A program made the position numbers and the translations under genes. The notes under the pieces were generated by a model. The model had not been told where the DNA came from, did not search any database, and saw only the letters and a list, made by a program, of their open reading frames with translations. A stretch of DNA of 64,000 nt from JAZOTM01 sp045657625 (GTDB lineage: Bacteria > Bacillota > Clostridia > Lachnospirales > Lachnospiraceae): the NCBI GenBank assembly GCA_045657625.1, contig JAZOTM010000009.1:68945-132944 (forward strand). Direction: 5' to 3'. Of this stretch, positions 46,077 through 54,680 are shown one piece after another. How positions within the stretch are numbered: the stretch's first letter is position 1; each line of letters starts with the position of its first letter.

Positions 46077-46404
46077 TTTTTTCCTCGTTTTCTATTACAG
46101 CATTCAGCAATAACCTTTTTGCAAAACCACCACGTTTTTCTTTTTTATCCAAACGGAGATGTTCCAGTTCTTCCAGAGAAAAACCTCTGGCTTCTGCGCA
46201 TGCATATAAGACTTCCAACAAGTCTGCCAATTCTTCCAAATTTTGATCCTTATGATACTCTGCAAGTTCTTCGTCTAACTTCGCATCTAGCATTTCCAAA
46301 TACGCATCTTCTGCTAAAACTTCCACTTCGCAAGATTTTCCATCTGCTTCTATGATCTCCGGAATCTTATCCCGTACTAATTTATGATATTTCACAACTG
46401 CCAT
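46057..46404 (-). CDS. HisE/MazG-like pyrophosphohydrolase
   Basis: A 115-residue protein. YHKLVRDKIPEII at the start and LDEELAEYHKD...LEELADLLEVLYA form the family's metal-binding helices (ExxE...ExxD-like). KKEKRGGFAKRLLL near 90 is a common feature of this subgroup, known as phosphoribosyl-ATP pyrophosphohydrolase-like 'house-cleaning' enzymes. Its ATG lies 23 bases inside the 3' end of the HNH gene with AAGGAGTGG upstream, and its end overlaps the MazG-like gene. Confidence 0.85.
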   Translation of the reverse strand: MAVVKYHKLVRDKIPEIIEADGKSCEVEVLAEDAYLEMLDAKLDEELAEYHKDQNLEELADLLEVLYACAEARGFSLEELEHLRLDKKEKRGGFAKRLLLNAVIENEEKNEAGND

Positions 46405-47518
46405 CGTAAATCCACTCCTTGAATCCTAAGGTTTGTGCTGACTCATATACCGGCTTAATCACATGCTCCAATCGTTCTGAAAAAGCTTGTTTTCCTAACC
46501 CTTCCATGTATAGCTGATTGCGAATTTCTTGGTTATTCAAGTGATAAGGGGCAATCTTCGAAAACACCTCCGCCACATGTTCATTGCTTTCCCGCAATTC
46601 ATACGCACGATATTCCAAATCACATAAGCGTGTAAAATACCGCTCCCATGCAGGCAAAGAATTGCTTTTGCTGCTATTGATGGATTTTGTCGTAGGATGC
46701 AAATTCCAAAGTTCATCATGCGCCACATATTGCCAGGGTACAAAATGATCCACGGAAATAGACACATCACATAACTGCGTATCTCCATAAATTTCCTTCA
46801 ATGAAGGATCCACCTGAATAATCAATTTCCAATACTTTCGAACTCGTTCCATATCTCTTGCCACAGGAACCTCAATTTTATCAGCAATTCCCGGAACGCT
46901 TGGATTTTTATTTTGTAAATATTGGATTAATTTTAACTGTGTCCAGCCTTTTAAGATTTCCTTATGCCGATGCAAGTATTCCGCCCAAGAAGAACTCACT
47001 TCAATTTCCGTCCCCAATCCGGACACAGAAAAAAAGTAGTAAATCAATCTGCTTTGACGATTGATTTCATCCGTCAAGGTTTTCTTGGAACCATTCCACA
47101 TATTTCGTGCAATTTGAATATCGCTATAAAACGGCACCTGCAAACGATAAGGCACATTCAAGGTCAAATCCGTTTTGTACTTAGCAATCTTTTTATCCTC
47201 TGTTTCTTCCAAAAAAGCAAGAATCTTTTCCCGTTTTTCAGAAGAAAGAAACCCATAGTTTTCATGGATGTATTTCACTACTTCTTCCAAGTTGTCCGTA
47301 ATTCCCAAAGGTCCCAATCGCAAATGGTATTCCGTCACCATATACCAAGCATCTGCAATCATTTCATGAATCAATTCTTCAAAAGTAAATCGATTTCGTG
47401 TACCATCCAGTTTTCTCAAAATTGCTTGAAACCAGAAAAACTTATAGCAATTGGTCGTATTATCGAACAGTCGGCTCAAGAATCCAATATTTAGTTCTTC
47501 CGAATACGGTAATTCCAT
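46382..47518 (-). CDS. HNH endonuclease-domain protein
   Basis: A 378-residue protein. Residues near 255-295 form the HNH site: SVDHFVPWQYVAHDELWN, then LHPTTKSINSSKSNSLP (D-H...N...N-xx-K). The N-terminal 230 residues are helical with no recognised domain. The protein likely cuts DNA, but the target is unknown. GGAGG lies seven bases before the ATG. It is the first gene of an overlapping trio with two nucleotide pyrophosphohydrolases. Confidence 0.78.
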   Translation of the reverse strand: MELPYSEELNIGFLSRLFDNTTNCYKFFWFQAILRKLDGTRNRFTFEELIHEMIADAWYMVTEYHLRLGPLGITDNLEEVVKYIHENYGFLSSEKREKILAFLEETEDKKIAKYKTDLTLNVPYRLQVPFYSDIQIARNMWNGSKKTLTDEINRQSRLIYYFFSVSGLGTEIEVSSSWAEYLHRHKEILKGWTQLKLIQYLQNKNPSVPGIADKIEVPVARDMERVRKYWKLIIQVDPSLKEIYGDTQLCDVSISVDHFVPWQYVAHDELWNLHPTTKSINSSKSNSLPAWERYFTRLCDLEYRAYELRESNEHVAEVFSKIAPYHLNNQEIRNQLYMEGLGKQAFSERLEHVIKPVYESAQTLGFKEWIYDGSCEIS

Positions 47519-47533
47519 AAGATGCCTCCACCA

Positions 47534-48058
47534 TTAGATGTAGTATACGTAGTCCTCTTTTCTTGGAGCTGCTTCCTTGGCAGGTTCTGCTGCATATCCA
47601 AGTGCACAATGTCCAATTCCTTCGTATTTCTCAGTAATCCCAAGTTTTTCCAAAAGTTGTTTTCCAAAATCAGACTCAAATTCTTCTTTTGCTCTGTGAA
47701 TCCAAATACTAGAAACACCAAGACTTTCTGCTGCATTCATAAGATTTCCCATTACAAGAGAACCATCATACACATGTGTACGCACATCCTTCTTTGCAAG
47801 AACAACCAAAATAACCGGTGCACCGTAAAAAGGATCAAATCCCTCTTGCCATCCCCCGATTTTACGATTTTCTTCTGCGATTTCATCGCGCACCTTTTTA
47901 TCAGTAACCGCAAGAATAATCGGGCTTTGTTTTCCCATTCCGGTTGCCGCATAAGTGCCGGCTTGTAAAATTGCTTTTAAATCCTCTTCTTTTACCATAT
48001 CCGGTTTAAAATTTCTGCAACTTCTTCTACTCTCTAAAACCTTTAATGTTTCGTTCAT
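47534..48058 (-). CDS. Nitroreductase-family FMN protein
   Basis: A 174-residue nitroreductase. MNETLKVLESRRSCRNFKPD gives the FMN-phosphate Arg-Ser motif, AILQAGTYAATGMGKQSP the next FMN loop, and GIGHCALGYAAEPAKEA the C-terminal FMN motif. It reduces quinones or nitro compounds with NAD(P)H. GAGGAGG precedes the ATG. A 15-base gap separates it from the HNH gene. Confidence 0.92.
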   Translation of the reverse strand: MNETLKVLESRRSCRNFKPDMVKEEDLKAILQAGTYAATGMGKQSPIILAVTDKKVRDEIAEENRKIGGWQEGFDPFYGAPVILVVLAKKDVRTHVYDGSLVMGNLMNAAESLGVSSIWIHRAKEEFESDFGKQLLEKLGITEKYEGIGHCALGYAAEPAKEAAPRKEDYVYYI

Positions 48059-48083
48059 TTCGAACCCTCCTCTTCTAATTAGG

Positions 48084-48665
48084 CTATTTTCTAGCCTTCA
48101 CCATATAATAATGTCGCAAAGCAATAATATATGTTGCCGCTATTAGAACACTGTAACTCATAAGTGGCGGATAAAATAGCAAGGCTAGCACAAAACCGAC
48201 CACTTTAATTCCAATATCCGGCAGCAGCAATTTTCGATATTCTGCAGTCGCCTCCAACAAGTTCGCGTTTCCAACATTTGGCTTATCCAATGCCTTATGT
48301 AAAATCCAGTTAAATACTGTGGTTACAATCACAACCAACCCATAAAAGCCCTGCATCACTCTGCTATGAAAGTTCGCACTTACAAGACCGGTTGCATATG
48401 GTAAAAACGAGGAAAAAAATAAAAGTCCCAGATTCCACCAAACCACTTCTGAAGAGATTTTTTCTACCTTCTCCCACAACGTATTCAAGGCCATCCATAG
48501 AGATCCCAACCAGAAAAAGGACAGGAAATACGCGAAGAAATTCGCTCGCAAATCCCAGAATGCTGCAAATGTCGCTTCCGCAGGCTTCTCCAACTCCAAT
48601 ACCAAAATTGTCATAATGATTGCAAGTACTGCATCCGTAAATGCAACTAATCTTTCTTTACTCAT
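48084..48665 (-). CDS. TMEM175-family membrane protein (potassium-channel type)
   Basis: A 193-residue protein with about six hydrophobic helices. The start MSKERLVAFTDAVLAIIMTI matches the TMEM175/DUF1211 signature (RxxAFxDxVxAI), followed by VLELEKP. Bacterial members are K+-conducting channels forming tetramers. A ribosome site (GGGGGCAATATG region) lies just upstream. It is 25 bases before the nitroreductase gene. Confidence 0.85.
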   Translation of the reverse strand: MSKERLVAFTDAVLAIIMTILVLELEKPAEATFAAFWDLRANFFAYFLSFFWLGSLWMALNTLWEKVEKISSEVVWWNLGLLFFSSFLPYATGLVSANFHSRVMQGFYGLVVIVTTVFNWILHKALDKPNVGNANLLEATAEYRKLLLPDIGIKVVGFVLALLFYPPLMSYSVLIAATYIIALRHYYMVKARK

Positions 48666-48687
48666 ATTGCCCCCTTTGATGAATAAA

Positions 48688-50565
48688 TTATGAATTACTT
48701 ACTTTTAATTGTTCTTTTAAATAATCAGAAAGGTTTTTATCTGTACAGTAAACATAACAACCTTTCATACCTCTTGTCATTAATGTTCGATAGGTATTCT
48801 TTATGATTTCATCCGCAAGGCGTTTTGCTTCTTCCGGGTTTTCGGAATTTAATTTTTTTATACCCTTCATAGAATTATCTGTTCTTGCTCTTTTGGTGAA
48901 ATCAGTAACTATATGACCATCTTCATATCGCATATCATTACCAATAATAACACCCACATAGTCGAACTCTAATCCTTGAGAGGTATGAATACATCCTGCT
49001 TCATGAACAGACTCTGCATTTACAGCAAATGCTTCTCCATCACTTAAATTCCAGCTAATTCCATACTCTCCAATCTTAATATCATGATAAGAAGAATTAT
49101 TTCTTGTATCTTTCGGCCAATTCCAACAATAGCCTGCAAGAATTCTTGCACGATTTCGTGTGTTATTTTTTTCAATAACCAAATTCTCCATTTCAAAAGG
49201 TGTATCACAAATACGAATATCGTAATCTATATCTTCCAAATCATAATTAGCTGTTTCCCGAATATCCAGCACTTGATCTAGCCAGGCAAGATATCCATCA
49301 GAACCATTACATCGGAACTGTGAAGTAAGCTCCATTTTTATCACTTCCGATTTTTCAAGTGTAGCCCATTTCTTGATTTCTTCGATACTTCCAATATCTT
49401 TTGTGGTCACTCTCTGACTTTCATCAATAAAAAACACACTGCAAGAGGAAGCATGTATAATTTCTTTAATCTGATTTTCCCCCATATTCGAATACATGCC
49501 GGATTTTTCATTCAAACGATGCGCTTCATCTGCCAATATCGTTCCAACTGCATTCTTAGGGGCATCTGTAAAACTTCCAGAACCTGTAAACAATAAATCA
49601 ACACTCTTCTTTTTAAAGGAACCTTTTAATTTATATGCATATACCTTTCGTACCTCTGCGTTCTTCGTAACATACTGTGTGAACTGATTTCTCTTGGTCA
49701 ATTCTGCAAGTAAGTTAATGGCTACCACAGTTTTTCCGGTTCCCGGACCACCTTCTACGATAATGGTTCGTTTTTTTCCATCTTTCTGTGATTGAATAGA
49801 ATTCTCAAGAATTTCTTCATATACCACTTTCTGATCATCCAACATTACAAATTCTTGATTGCCCTTTAACATACTTTCAATAGAATCTTGCAATTGTTTC
49901 GACGGTTTAATCTTCCCATTATCAATTCGTAATAAGGTCTGATCATAATCCCCTTGCTTGATTCTATCTTTGATGAACTTACGCAATTGTTCGCGCTGGC
50001 CATATGTAAAAGCAGGTGCTTCTTCTAAGATTTCCTTATATTGTTCTGCATCAATAGGATCTTTTTCTGCACGAGGATAATTATGTAAATAAGCACACGG
50101 ATGAAGTGTTATTTCTTTTTCTTGTACAAATTCATTGTAATCTTTTATCAAAGCAGCATAAGACCATGCTTGATAACTTGGATGTGGAACCCTACGGTCT
50201 TTCTTTGCAACAAAGGTTTCAACGATACAATCCTGATTTAATACCGCAGTCATTTTCTCCCATTGTTTCAATTCAATAATGACTACGCTTCCTTTATTTT
50301 CTTGATTCAATCCAGAAATCATAAAATCGATGCGCTTAGATGTCTGCGGAATATTATACTCAATTGCCACTCCGGCATCATTGGGAATTTCAGCATCGTT
50401 CATGGTAATATACATCTCTTTTAACGAATTTCTCCATGAATTCAACTCGCTTAATCCAGTTGATCGATTCATTTTTCTTTTTATGGTTTCATACAGTTTG
50501 TTTTCCAATAAATCGTTTTCTGTATCATGCATAAAGTCTTGTTTTGTACCGTTGTATATAAGCAT
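48688..50565 (-). CDS. DUF2075 ATPase/helicase with N-terminal nuclease-like domain
   Basis: A 625-residue protein. Residues 70-110 carry a PD-(D/E)XK-like core: SKRIDFMISG (D80) and VVIIELKQW (E98, K100). The motor follows: Walker A VEGGPGTGKTVVAINLL at 272, Walker B ILADEAHRL near 345, ELTSQFRCNGSDGYLAWL near 410 and the SF1 end motif HTSQGLEFDYVGVIIG near 525. DUF2075 proteins occur in defence loci and in Schlafen-like families. AAGGAG sits seven bases before the ATG. It lies between TMEM175 and a broken gene. Confidence 0.85.
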   Translation of the reverse strand: MLIYNGTKQDFMHDTENDLLENKLYETIKRKMNRSTGLSELNSWRNSLKEMYITMNDAEIPNDAGVAIEYNIPQTSKRIDFMISGLNQENKGSVVIIELKQWEKMTAVLNQDCIVETFVAKKDRRVPHPSYQAWSYAALIKDYNEFVQEKEITLHPCAYLHNYPRAEKDPIDAEQYKEILEEAPAFTYGQREQLRKFIKDRIKQGDYDQTLLRIDNGKIKPSKQLQDSIESMLKGNQEFVMLDDQKVVYEEILENSIQSQKDGKKRTIIVEGGPGTGKTVVAINLLAELTKRNQFTQYVTKNAEVRKVYAYKLKGSFKKKSVDLLFTGSGSFTDAPKNAVGTILADEAHRLNEKSGMYSNMGENQIKEIIHASSCSVFFIDESQRVTTKDIGSIEEIKKWATLEKSEVIKMELTSQFRCNGSDGYLAWLDQVLDIRETANYDLEDIDYDIRICDTPFEMENLVIEKNNTRNRARILAGYCWNWPKDTRNNSSYHDIKIGEYGISWNLSDGEAFAVNAESVHEAGCIHTSQGLEFDYVGVIIGNDMRYEDGHIVTDFTKRARTDNSMKGIKKLNSENPEEAKRLADEIIKNTYRTLMTRGMKGCYVYCTDKNLSDYLKEQLKVSNS

Positions 50566-50604
50566 ATTAGTCTCTCCTTGCTGTGCTTCTTGCTACATTT
50601 CAAT

Positions 50605-51192
50605 TTAATAATTATAAATTACATACGAATCTCGTGTTTTAATTGCATTATTTAAATCTGTAGTAGTATATTCATAATCAAATAAATCATTATCAAGCAT
50701 AATTAATGTACTTGTCATATTTGTGTATTTAAAATGCAAATTATAAGTAAATTCAGTTTCTCCTTCTGGATGATATGTATAATATAAACCTGCATTTAAA
50801 TCGCCAGAGTCAATTTTTACTCTGTCGCAAGTATCATCATCTTGACCAGTTGAAAAATCGTAAATATATCCTTCATCAAAATCTATAATCAAATATCTTG
50901 TTACTTCATTTTGTTTTCTGGAATATGCATATACTCCAACGTTTCCCCACTTGCTTTCTTCCTGATTTCCCGAATAATAAGTTAAAGACTGTTCTTCTTC
51001 AAATGTGTCTTCAGCATACACATTCTCTTCTTCAGTAGTTTTTTCTGTTTCTTCAACTTTATTCATCTGTGTCGTTTACTCAATTTCTTTGGTATTCGGC
51101 GTGAAAATTTGCCAAAAACAAAGTAAAACAATTATCAATACCATCATAGAAACAAGCACAACAACAGTTGCCTTTTTATCATCTTTTTTCAT
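50605..51192 (-). pseudogene. Membrane-anchored protein interrupted by an in-frame stop
   Basis: From the ATG at 51192 (GGAGAG site upstream) the frame gives MKKDDKKATVVVLVSMMVLI, a single membrane helix, then a TAA stop at 51078-51076. The same frame continues without a break for 153 more codons from an ATG at 51066: an acidic stretch (VEETEKTTEEENVYAE) and a beta-rich domain (YLIIDFDEGYIYDFST). Anchor and outer domain are plainly one gene split by a nonsense codon. Without the anchor the downstream ATG lacks a clear ribosome site. No family is recognised. Confidence 0.8.
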
Positions 51193-51231
51193 ATTTTCTC
51201 TCCATACATCCTATCAAATATTTTATCATAA

Positions 51232-52899
51232 TTACGATGCAAAAAAATCAACGACTCTTTGAATCTCATCTGCATCAATATTTGGAACATATCCTGTTAC
51301 AACGTCCTTTTCCACAAATTTTTTATACAAAAATGATTCTTTTTCATTTATTTTTTCTGCACCACTTTTATCTAGAATAATCTGTGAGTCTTTACTAGTT
51401 AACGTGCCAAAAGCTATCCTATCCGTCGCATTCGACTTAATAAATTCACCTATTGCGCTCACTGTCGGTCTCTGTGTCACAACAATCAAATGAATTCCAA
51501 CATTCCTACCATTTCTAACTATTTTGTTCAACAAATTCTCCACTTGAGGATTCCTAGACAGCACGTCTGACAAATCATCGATTATTACAAAAATCCTTGG
51601 CATCGAATACAATTCTTTTTCCGCATCTCTTATTTTTTCGTAATTTGAAATCGACCTTGCTCCGCATGCCAGTAATTGCTTTTTACGTTTTTGTATATCA
51701 TTACATATCCACTTTAAAATATTAATTATTTGTTTCCCCTCAGATGCAACTGGACTAATCAAATGCGGAATACCATTATATGCTCTGAGATAAAGAAAAG
51801 ACGTATCAATCAACACTAATCGCACCTGTGATGGAGAATAGTTAAAAATCAAATTTAATATAATACCATCTAACATGCTAGATTTTCCGGTGCCCGTAGC
51901 ACCGCCTATTAATAAATGTCCACTCTCTGTATAATCAAATTCAACAACTCCATTTAATCCATCTGATCCAACTATTAAAGAATGTTGATTCTTTTTTTGC
52001 TTAATCAATTTTTTTAATGAAATTATATCTGGCTTCTCTTTTTTTATTTTAAACAAAATAGTATTTTCTTTTTCTTTGCTTAATTCAAATACCACTTCAT
52101 TTCTTAAATTCAATTCTAGTTCTTCATTTATTTCCCGAATTTTCTTATAAGAAATTAGTTCTTCATACGTAACACTATATACAATAAATCTATTCCCAAC
52201 ATTAACGAAATATACTTCCACAAGGAAACCAAATTCTTCAAATATTTTTCCTATAGTTGCTATTTGCTTATGTATATCTTCATCCGAAATTTGCGTATAA
52301 GTCGGCTCATTTAATATAGTTAATGGTGGAAATTTATAATTCTCATACTCGGCTATATTTATGTCCATAGTGACTTCTTCTTTTACCTTAACATCATAAT
52401 CACTATTCTCTTCCACTAGACGATTAGAAATTATATCTAACGCTTTTTCAAGTTCTACTCCATCCATTATAACTTCTCTCGGTTTTGTTCCAATTTCTGG
52501 TCCAACAACGCCTTCTGCCTCTAATTCCTCCATAATTCTTGCAGCACGATTAAATCCTATTTTAAAATATCTTTGTAGCATCCCTATTGAAGCCTTATCT
52601 TTATCTACTATAAGCTTGGCCGCATCTAGAAAGTATGAATCATACTCATTTAAAACACCATGTTTTCTTGCTTCTCCAACTGTACTTTTAATCGCATCTG
52701 TAGCAATATCTTCAATAGTATTCTCATTTAAATCTACGTTATAATTATTTAATCCTTCAGTAGAATTATTTTTGATATAAGAATTAATATTTAAATCTGA
52801 ATATGGTTGTACCACTTTATTATGACTAATGTCTTTACTTTGCTTGATAAGAATACCACCAGTAACTACAATAAAAATAATTCCAATTAATATATTCAC
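51232..52899 (-). CDS. FtsK/SpoIIIE-type DNA translocase with N-terminal gamma domain
   Basis: A 555-residue protein. Residues 3-20 are one membrane helix. Residues 85-146 match the FtsK gamma winged helix (DKASIGMLQRYFKIGFNRAA, RIMEELEAEGVVGPE), which is normally the C-terminal DNA-reading domain. The alpha-beta motor then starts at YKFPPLTILNEP (188), with Walker A LIGGATGTGKSSM at 332, YNGIPHLISPV near 375, Walker B RIFVIIDDLSDVL near 435 and TQRPTVSAIGEFIKSN near 480. The usual DPK of the motor is DTS. The start is GTG at 52899 after GGAG. It probably pumps DNA, but not as the cell's main FtsK. Confidence 0.85.
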   Translation of the reverse strand: MNILIGIIFIVVTGGILIKQSKDISHNKVVQPYSDLNINSYIKNNSTEGLNNYNVDLNENTIEDIATDAIKSTVGEARKHGVLNEYDSYFLDAAKLIVDKDKASIGMLQRYFKIGFNRAARIMEELEAEGVVGPEIGTKPREVIMDGVELEKALDIISNRLVEENSDYDVKVKEEVTMDINIAEYENYKFPPLTILNEPTYTQISDEDIHKQIATIGKIFEEFGFLVEVYFVNVGNRFIVYSVTYEELISYKKIREINEELELNLRNEVVFELSKEKENTILFKIKKEKPDIISLKKLIKQKKNQHSLIVGSDGLNGVVEFDYTESGHLLIGGATGTGKSSMLDGIILNLIFNYSPSQVRLVLIDTSFLYLRAYNGIPHLISPVASEGKQIINILKWICNDIQKRKKQLLACGARSISNYEKIRDAEKELYSMPRIFVIIDDLSDVLSRNPQVENLLNKIVRNGRNVGIHLIVVTQRPTVSAIGEFIKSNATDRIAFGTLTSKDSQIILDKSGAEKINEKESFLYKKFVEKDVVTGYVPNIDADEIQRVVDFFAS

Positions 52900-52979
52900 T
52901 TCTCATCTCCTCCACATAATAGTCAGCTTAAACAAATAAAGAGCCACATAGCAAAGCCGGGAGGTGCCTCTCTCAGAAA

Positions 52980-53492
52980 TTATAATCTTAATATTTGTTT
53001 TTTCTTTATGTCATATTCTTCCGAAGTTATTGCACCAATATCCAGTAATTCCTTATACTTCTTCAACTCGTCTATTTCTGATGTCTGATTAGAATTAACT
53101 ATATTAGTTATTCCTATATTCTTCCTTAAAAACTGTCCATTACGGAACTCTTGTTTAAGACTCTCCTTTCTACTAGATGAATAATCTCTCCAATCTTCAG
53201 ACAATATAGTTGTCTCAGCAAGTAATTGTCCACATTCTGGGCAATATTCATCTTTATTACCGGTATTGCTGTATGTACTGTTGCATTTAATACAATAATA
53301 TATATGACGATTTCTATTTAATATATCATCTTGAGATGCTTTTCCTGCTATACCCAGTATGATAAATCCAATCAAGGGCGAGAAAAACAAGCTTATTCCA
53401 AAATAAAGGCCAAAACTTCTCCCAATACTTTGTGCTACAACTCCAACAACAATACACAAAATAATCCAAGCAATAATCATAAAATAAATCAT
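52980..53492 (-). CDS. Membrane protein with zinc ribbon and SHOCT domain
   Basis: A 170-residue protein. Two N-terminal hydrophobic segments (MIIAWIILCIVVGVVAQS; GLYFGISLFFSPLIGFIIL) are followed by a zinc ribbon (CIKCNSTYSN...CPECGQ) and a C-terminal SHOCT motif (ELKKYKELLDIGAITSEEYD). SHOCT segments are common in membrane-linked proteins and mediate oligomers. Function is unknown. GGAGAAAATG lies before the ATG. Confidence 0.75.
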   Translation of the reverse strand: MIYFMIIAWIILCIVVGVVAQSIGRSFGLYFGISLFFSPLIGFIILGIAGKASQDDILNRNRHIYYCIKCNSTYSNTGNKDEYCPECGQLLAETTILSEDWRDYSSSRKESLKQEFRNGQFLRKNIGITNIVNSNQTSEIDELKKYKELLDIGAITSEEYDIKKKQILRL

Positions 53493-53604
53493 ATATCATT
53501 TTCTCCATTCTCCTAACATCAAGTAAAACGCAATTTCATTTAGCATTTTCTATGTTAGTTAAAATTATTTTTCATAAAATCCTATAGAATTTTCAAACTC
53601 ATCT

Positions 53605-54591
53605 CTACAACCCATCCATAAAATTCTTTGTAAACTCTCTTAGCTCCTCGACCACATCATCCGGACCTAACACTTTCACACCATTACCCAAGCCAAAAAT
53701 CCAGCCAAAGAATTGTGGGCTAATATATACATCCACATGTATTACACTATGGTCATCATCAATCGTCTGTACGATAGGTTCTTTTCCGAATCGGTCAAAC
53801 ATGACTCCACACATATAGTTTGGAAATTGGATTTTCACAGTTCTTTTGTCTCCACCATACATACTAAAGGTGGCTTTTGAATACTTTGCCATGTCGAAAT
53901 CTTGAAAGTATTCTTTTCCATCGCGCGGTTCCTTTGTAACCGTAATACGCATCATTTTATCGACCCGATAATGTTTTATGACTTGATCGGCATCATCACA
54001 AGCAACCAAATAATAGTTTTCGTAATTCCAGCTAAGAGCCCAAGGACTTACAACAATCCAATCACCATCATGTGTTGCAACCAATTTTTTATGGATGTCC
54101 CAGCGGTAATATTTGAAACGAATCTTTTTATTGTTATTTATTGCCTCATGTATAAGGTCAACATTATAATAAACCGATTCATTCATGGTTTTCACGCGAT
54201 CATTTATAAACACCTGGCGTTGTAGTTGTGCCGCCTGATGTTCGCTAACAAATTTTTTGATTTTAGAAATTAAATCACGGGATTTTGTTTGTGTAATGAA
54301 TTTTGAAGATTGAATGGCATCAATCAAAAGTTTGACTTCAGCCAACTCAAATTCTCTGGAACCAACATGATAATAAGTCTCTCGACCAATTTGTTCCTTA
54401 ATGATTTCTATTCCGAAACGTTCCATATCTTCTAAATCAGCATAAATACTTTTTCTTTCAGCAGTGACCTGATACTTTGCCAATTCTTCTATGATTTGCG
54501 GCATCGTGATTCCATGTTCATCATCTGTTTTTTCTTGCATGATTTTCATAAGATATAAAAACTTAAATTTTTGATTCGTCCCCCTAGGCAT
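53605..54591 (-). CDS. WYL-domain transcriptional regulator
   Basis: A 328-residue protein. The N-terminus (KFLYLMKIMQEKTDDEHGIT, MPQIIEELAKYQVTAERKSI) is an HTH of the DeoR/HTH_11 kind. The middle has the WYL ligand fold with the Tyr-Arg region (KKIRFKYYRWDIHKKLVA; DGDWIVVSPWALSWNYENYY) and the tail has the WCX-like segment. WYL regulators often repress defence loci and react to nucleic-acid-derived ligands. GGGGGAAC precedes the ATG. A TATAAT-like box lies near 54629. It may control the accessory genes around it. Confidence 0.88.
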   Translation of the reverse strand: MPRGTNQKFKFLYLMKIMQEKTDDEHGITMPQIIEELAKYQVTAERKSIYADLEDMERFGIEIIKEQIGRETYYHVGSREFELAEVKLLIDAIQSSKFITQTKSRDLISKIKKFVSEHQAAQLQRQVFINDRVKTMNESVYYNVDLIHEAINNNKKIRFKYYRWDIHKKLVATHDGDWIVVSPWALSWNYENYYLVACDDADQVIKHYRVDKMMRITVTKEPRDGKEYFQDFDMAKYSKATFSMYGGDKRTVKIQFPNYMCGVMFDRFGKEPIVQTIDDDHSVIHVDVYISPQFFGWIFGLGNGVKVLGPDDVVEELREFTKNFMDGL

Positions 54592-54680
54592 GTCAAGTTC
54601 CCCCTAATGCAAGTCTATATCATGTATCATTATAGCACTTATGTCCATTTTAAGGGGCAGCTTTGTGATTTGCATTATCT

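Noticed and set aside
46964..47494. Plus-strand 176-codon frame opposite the HNH gene
   Set aside because: Antisense to the HNH gene, low-complexity hydrophobic-basic sequence and no start signal.
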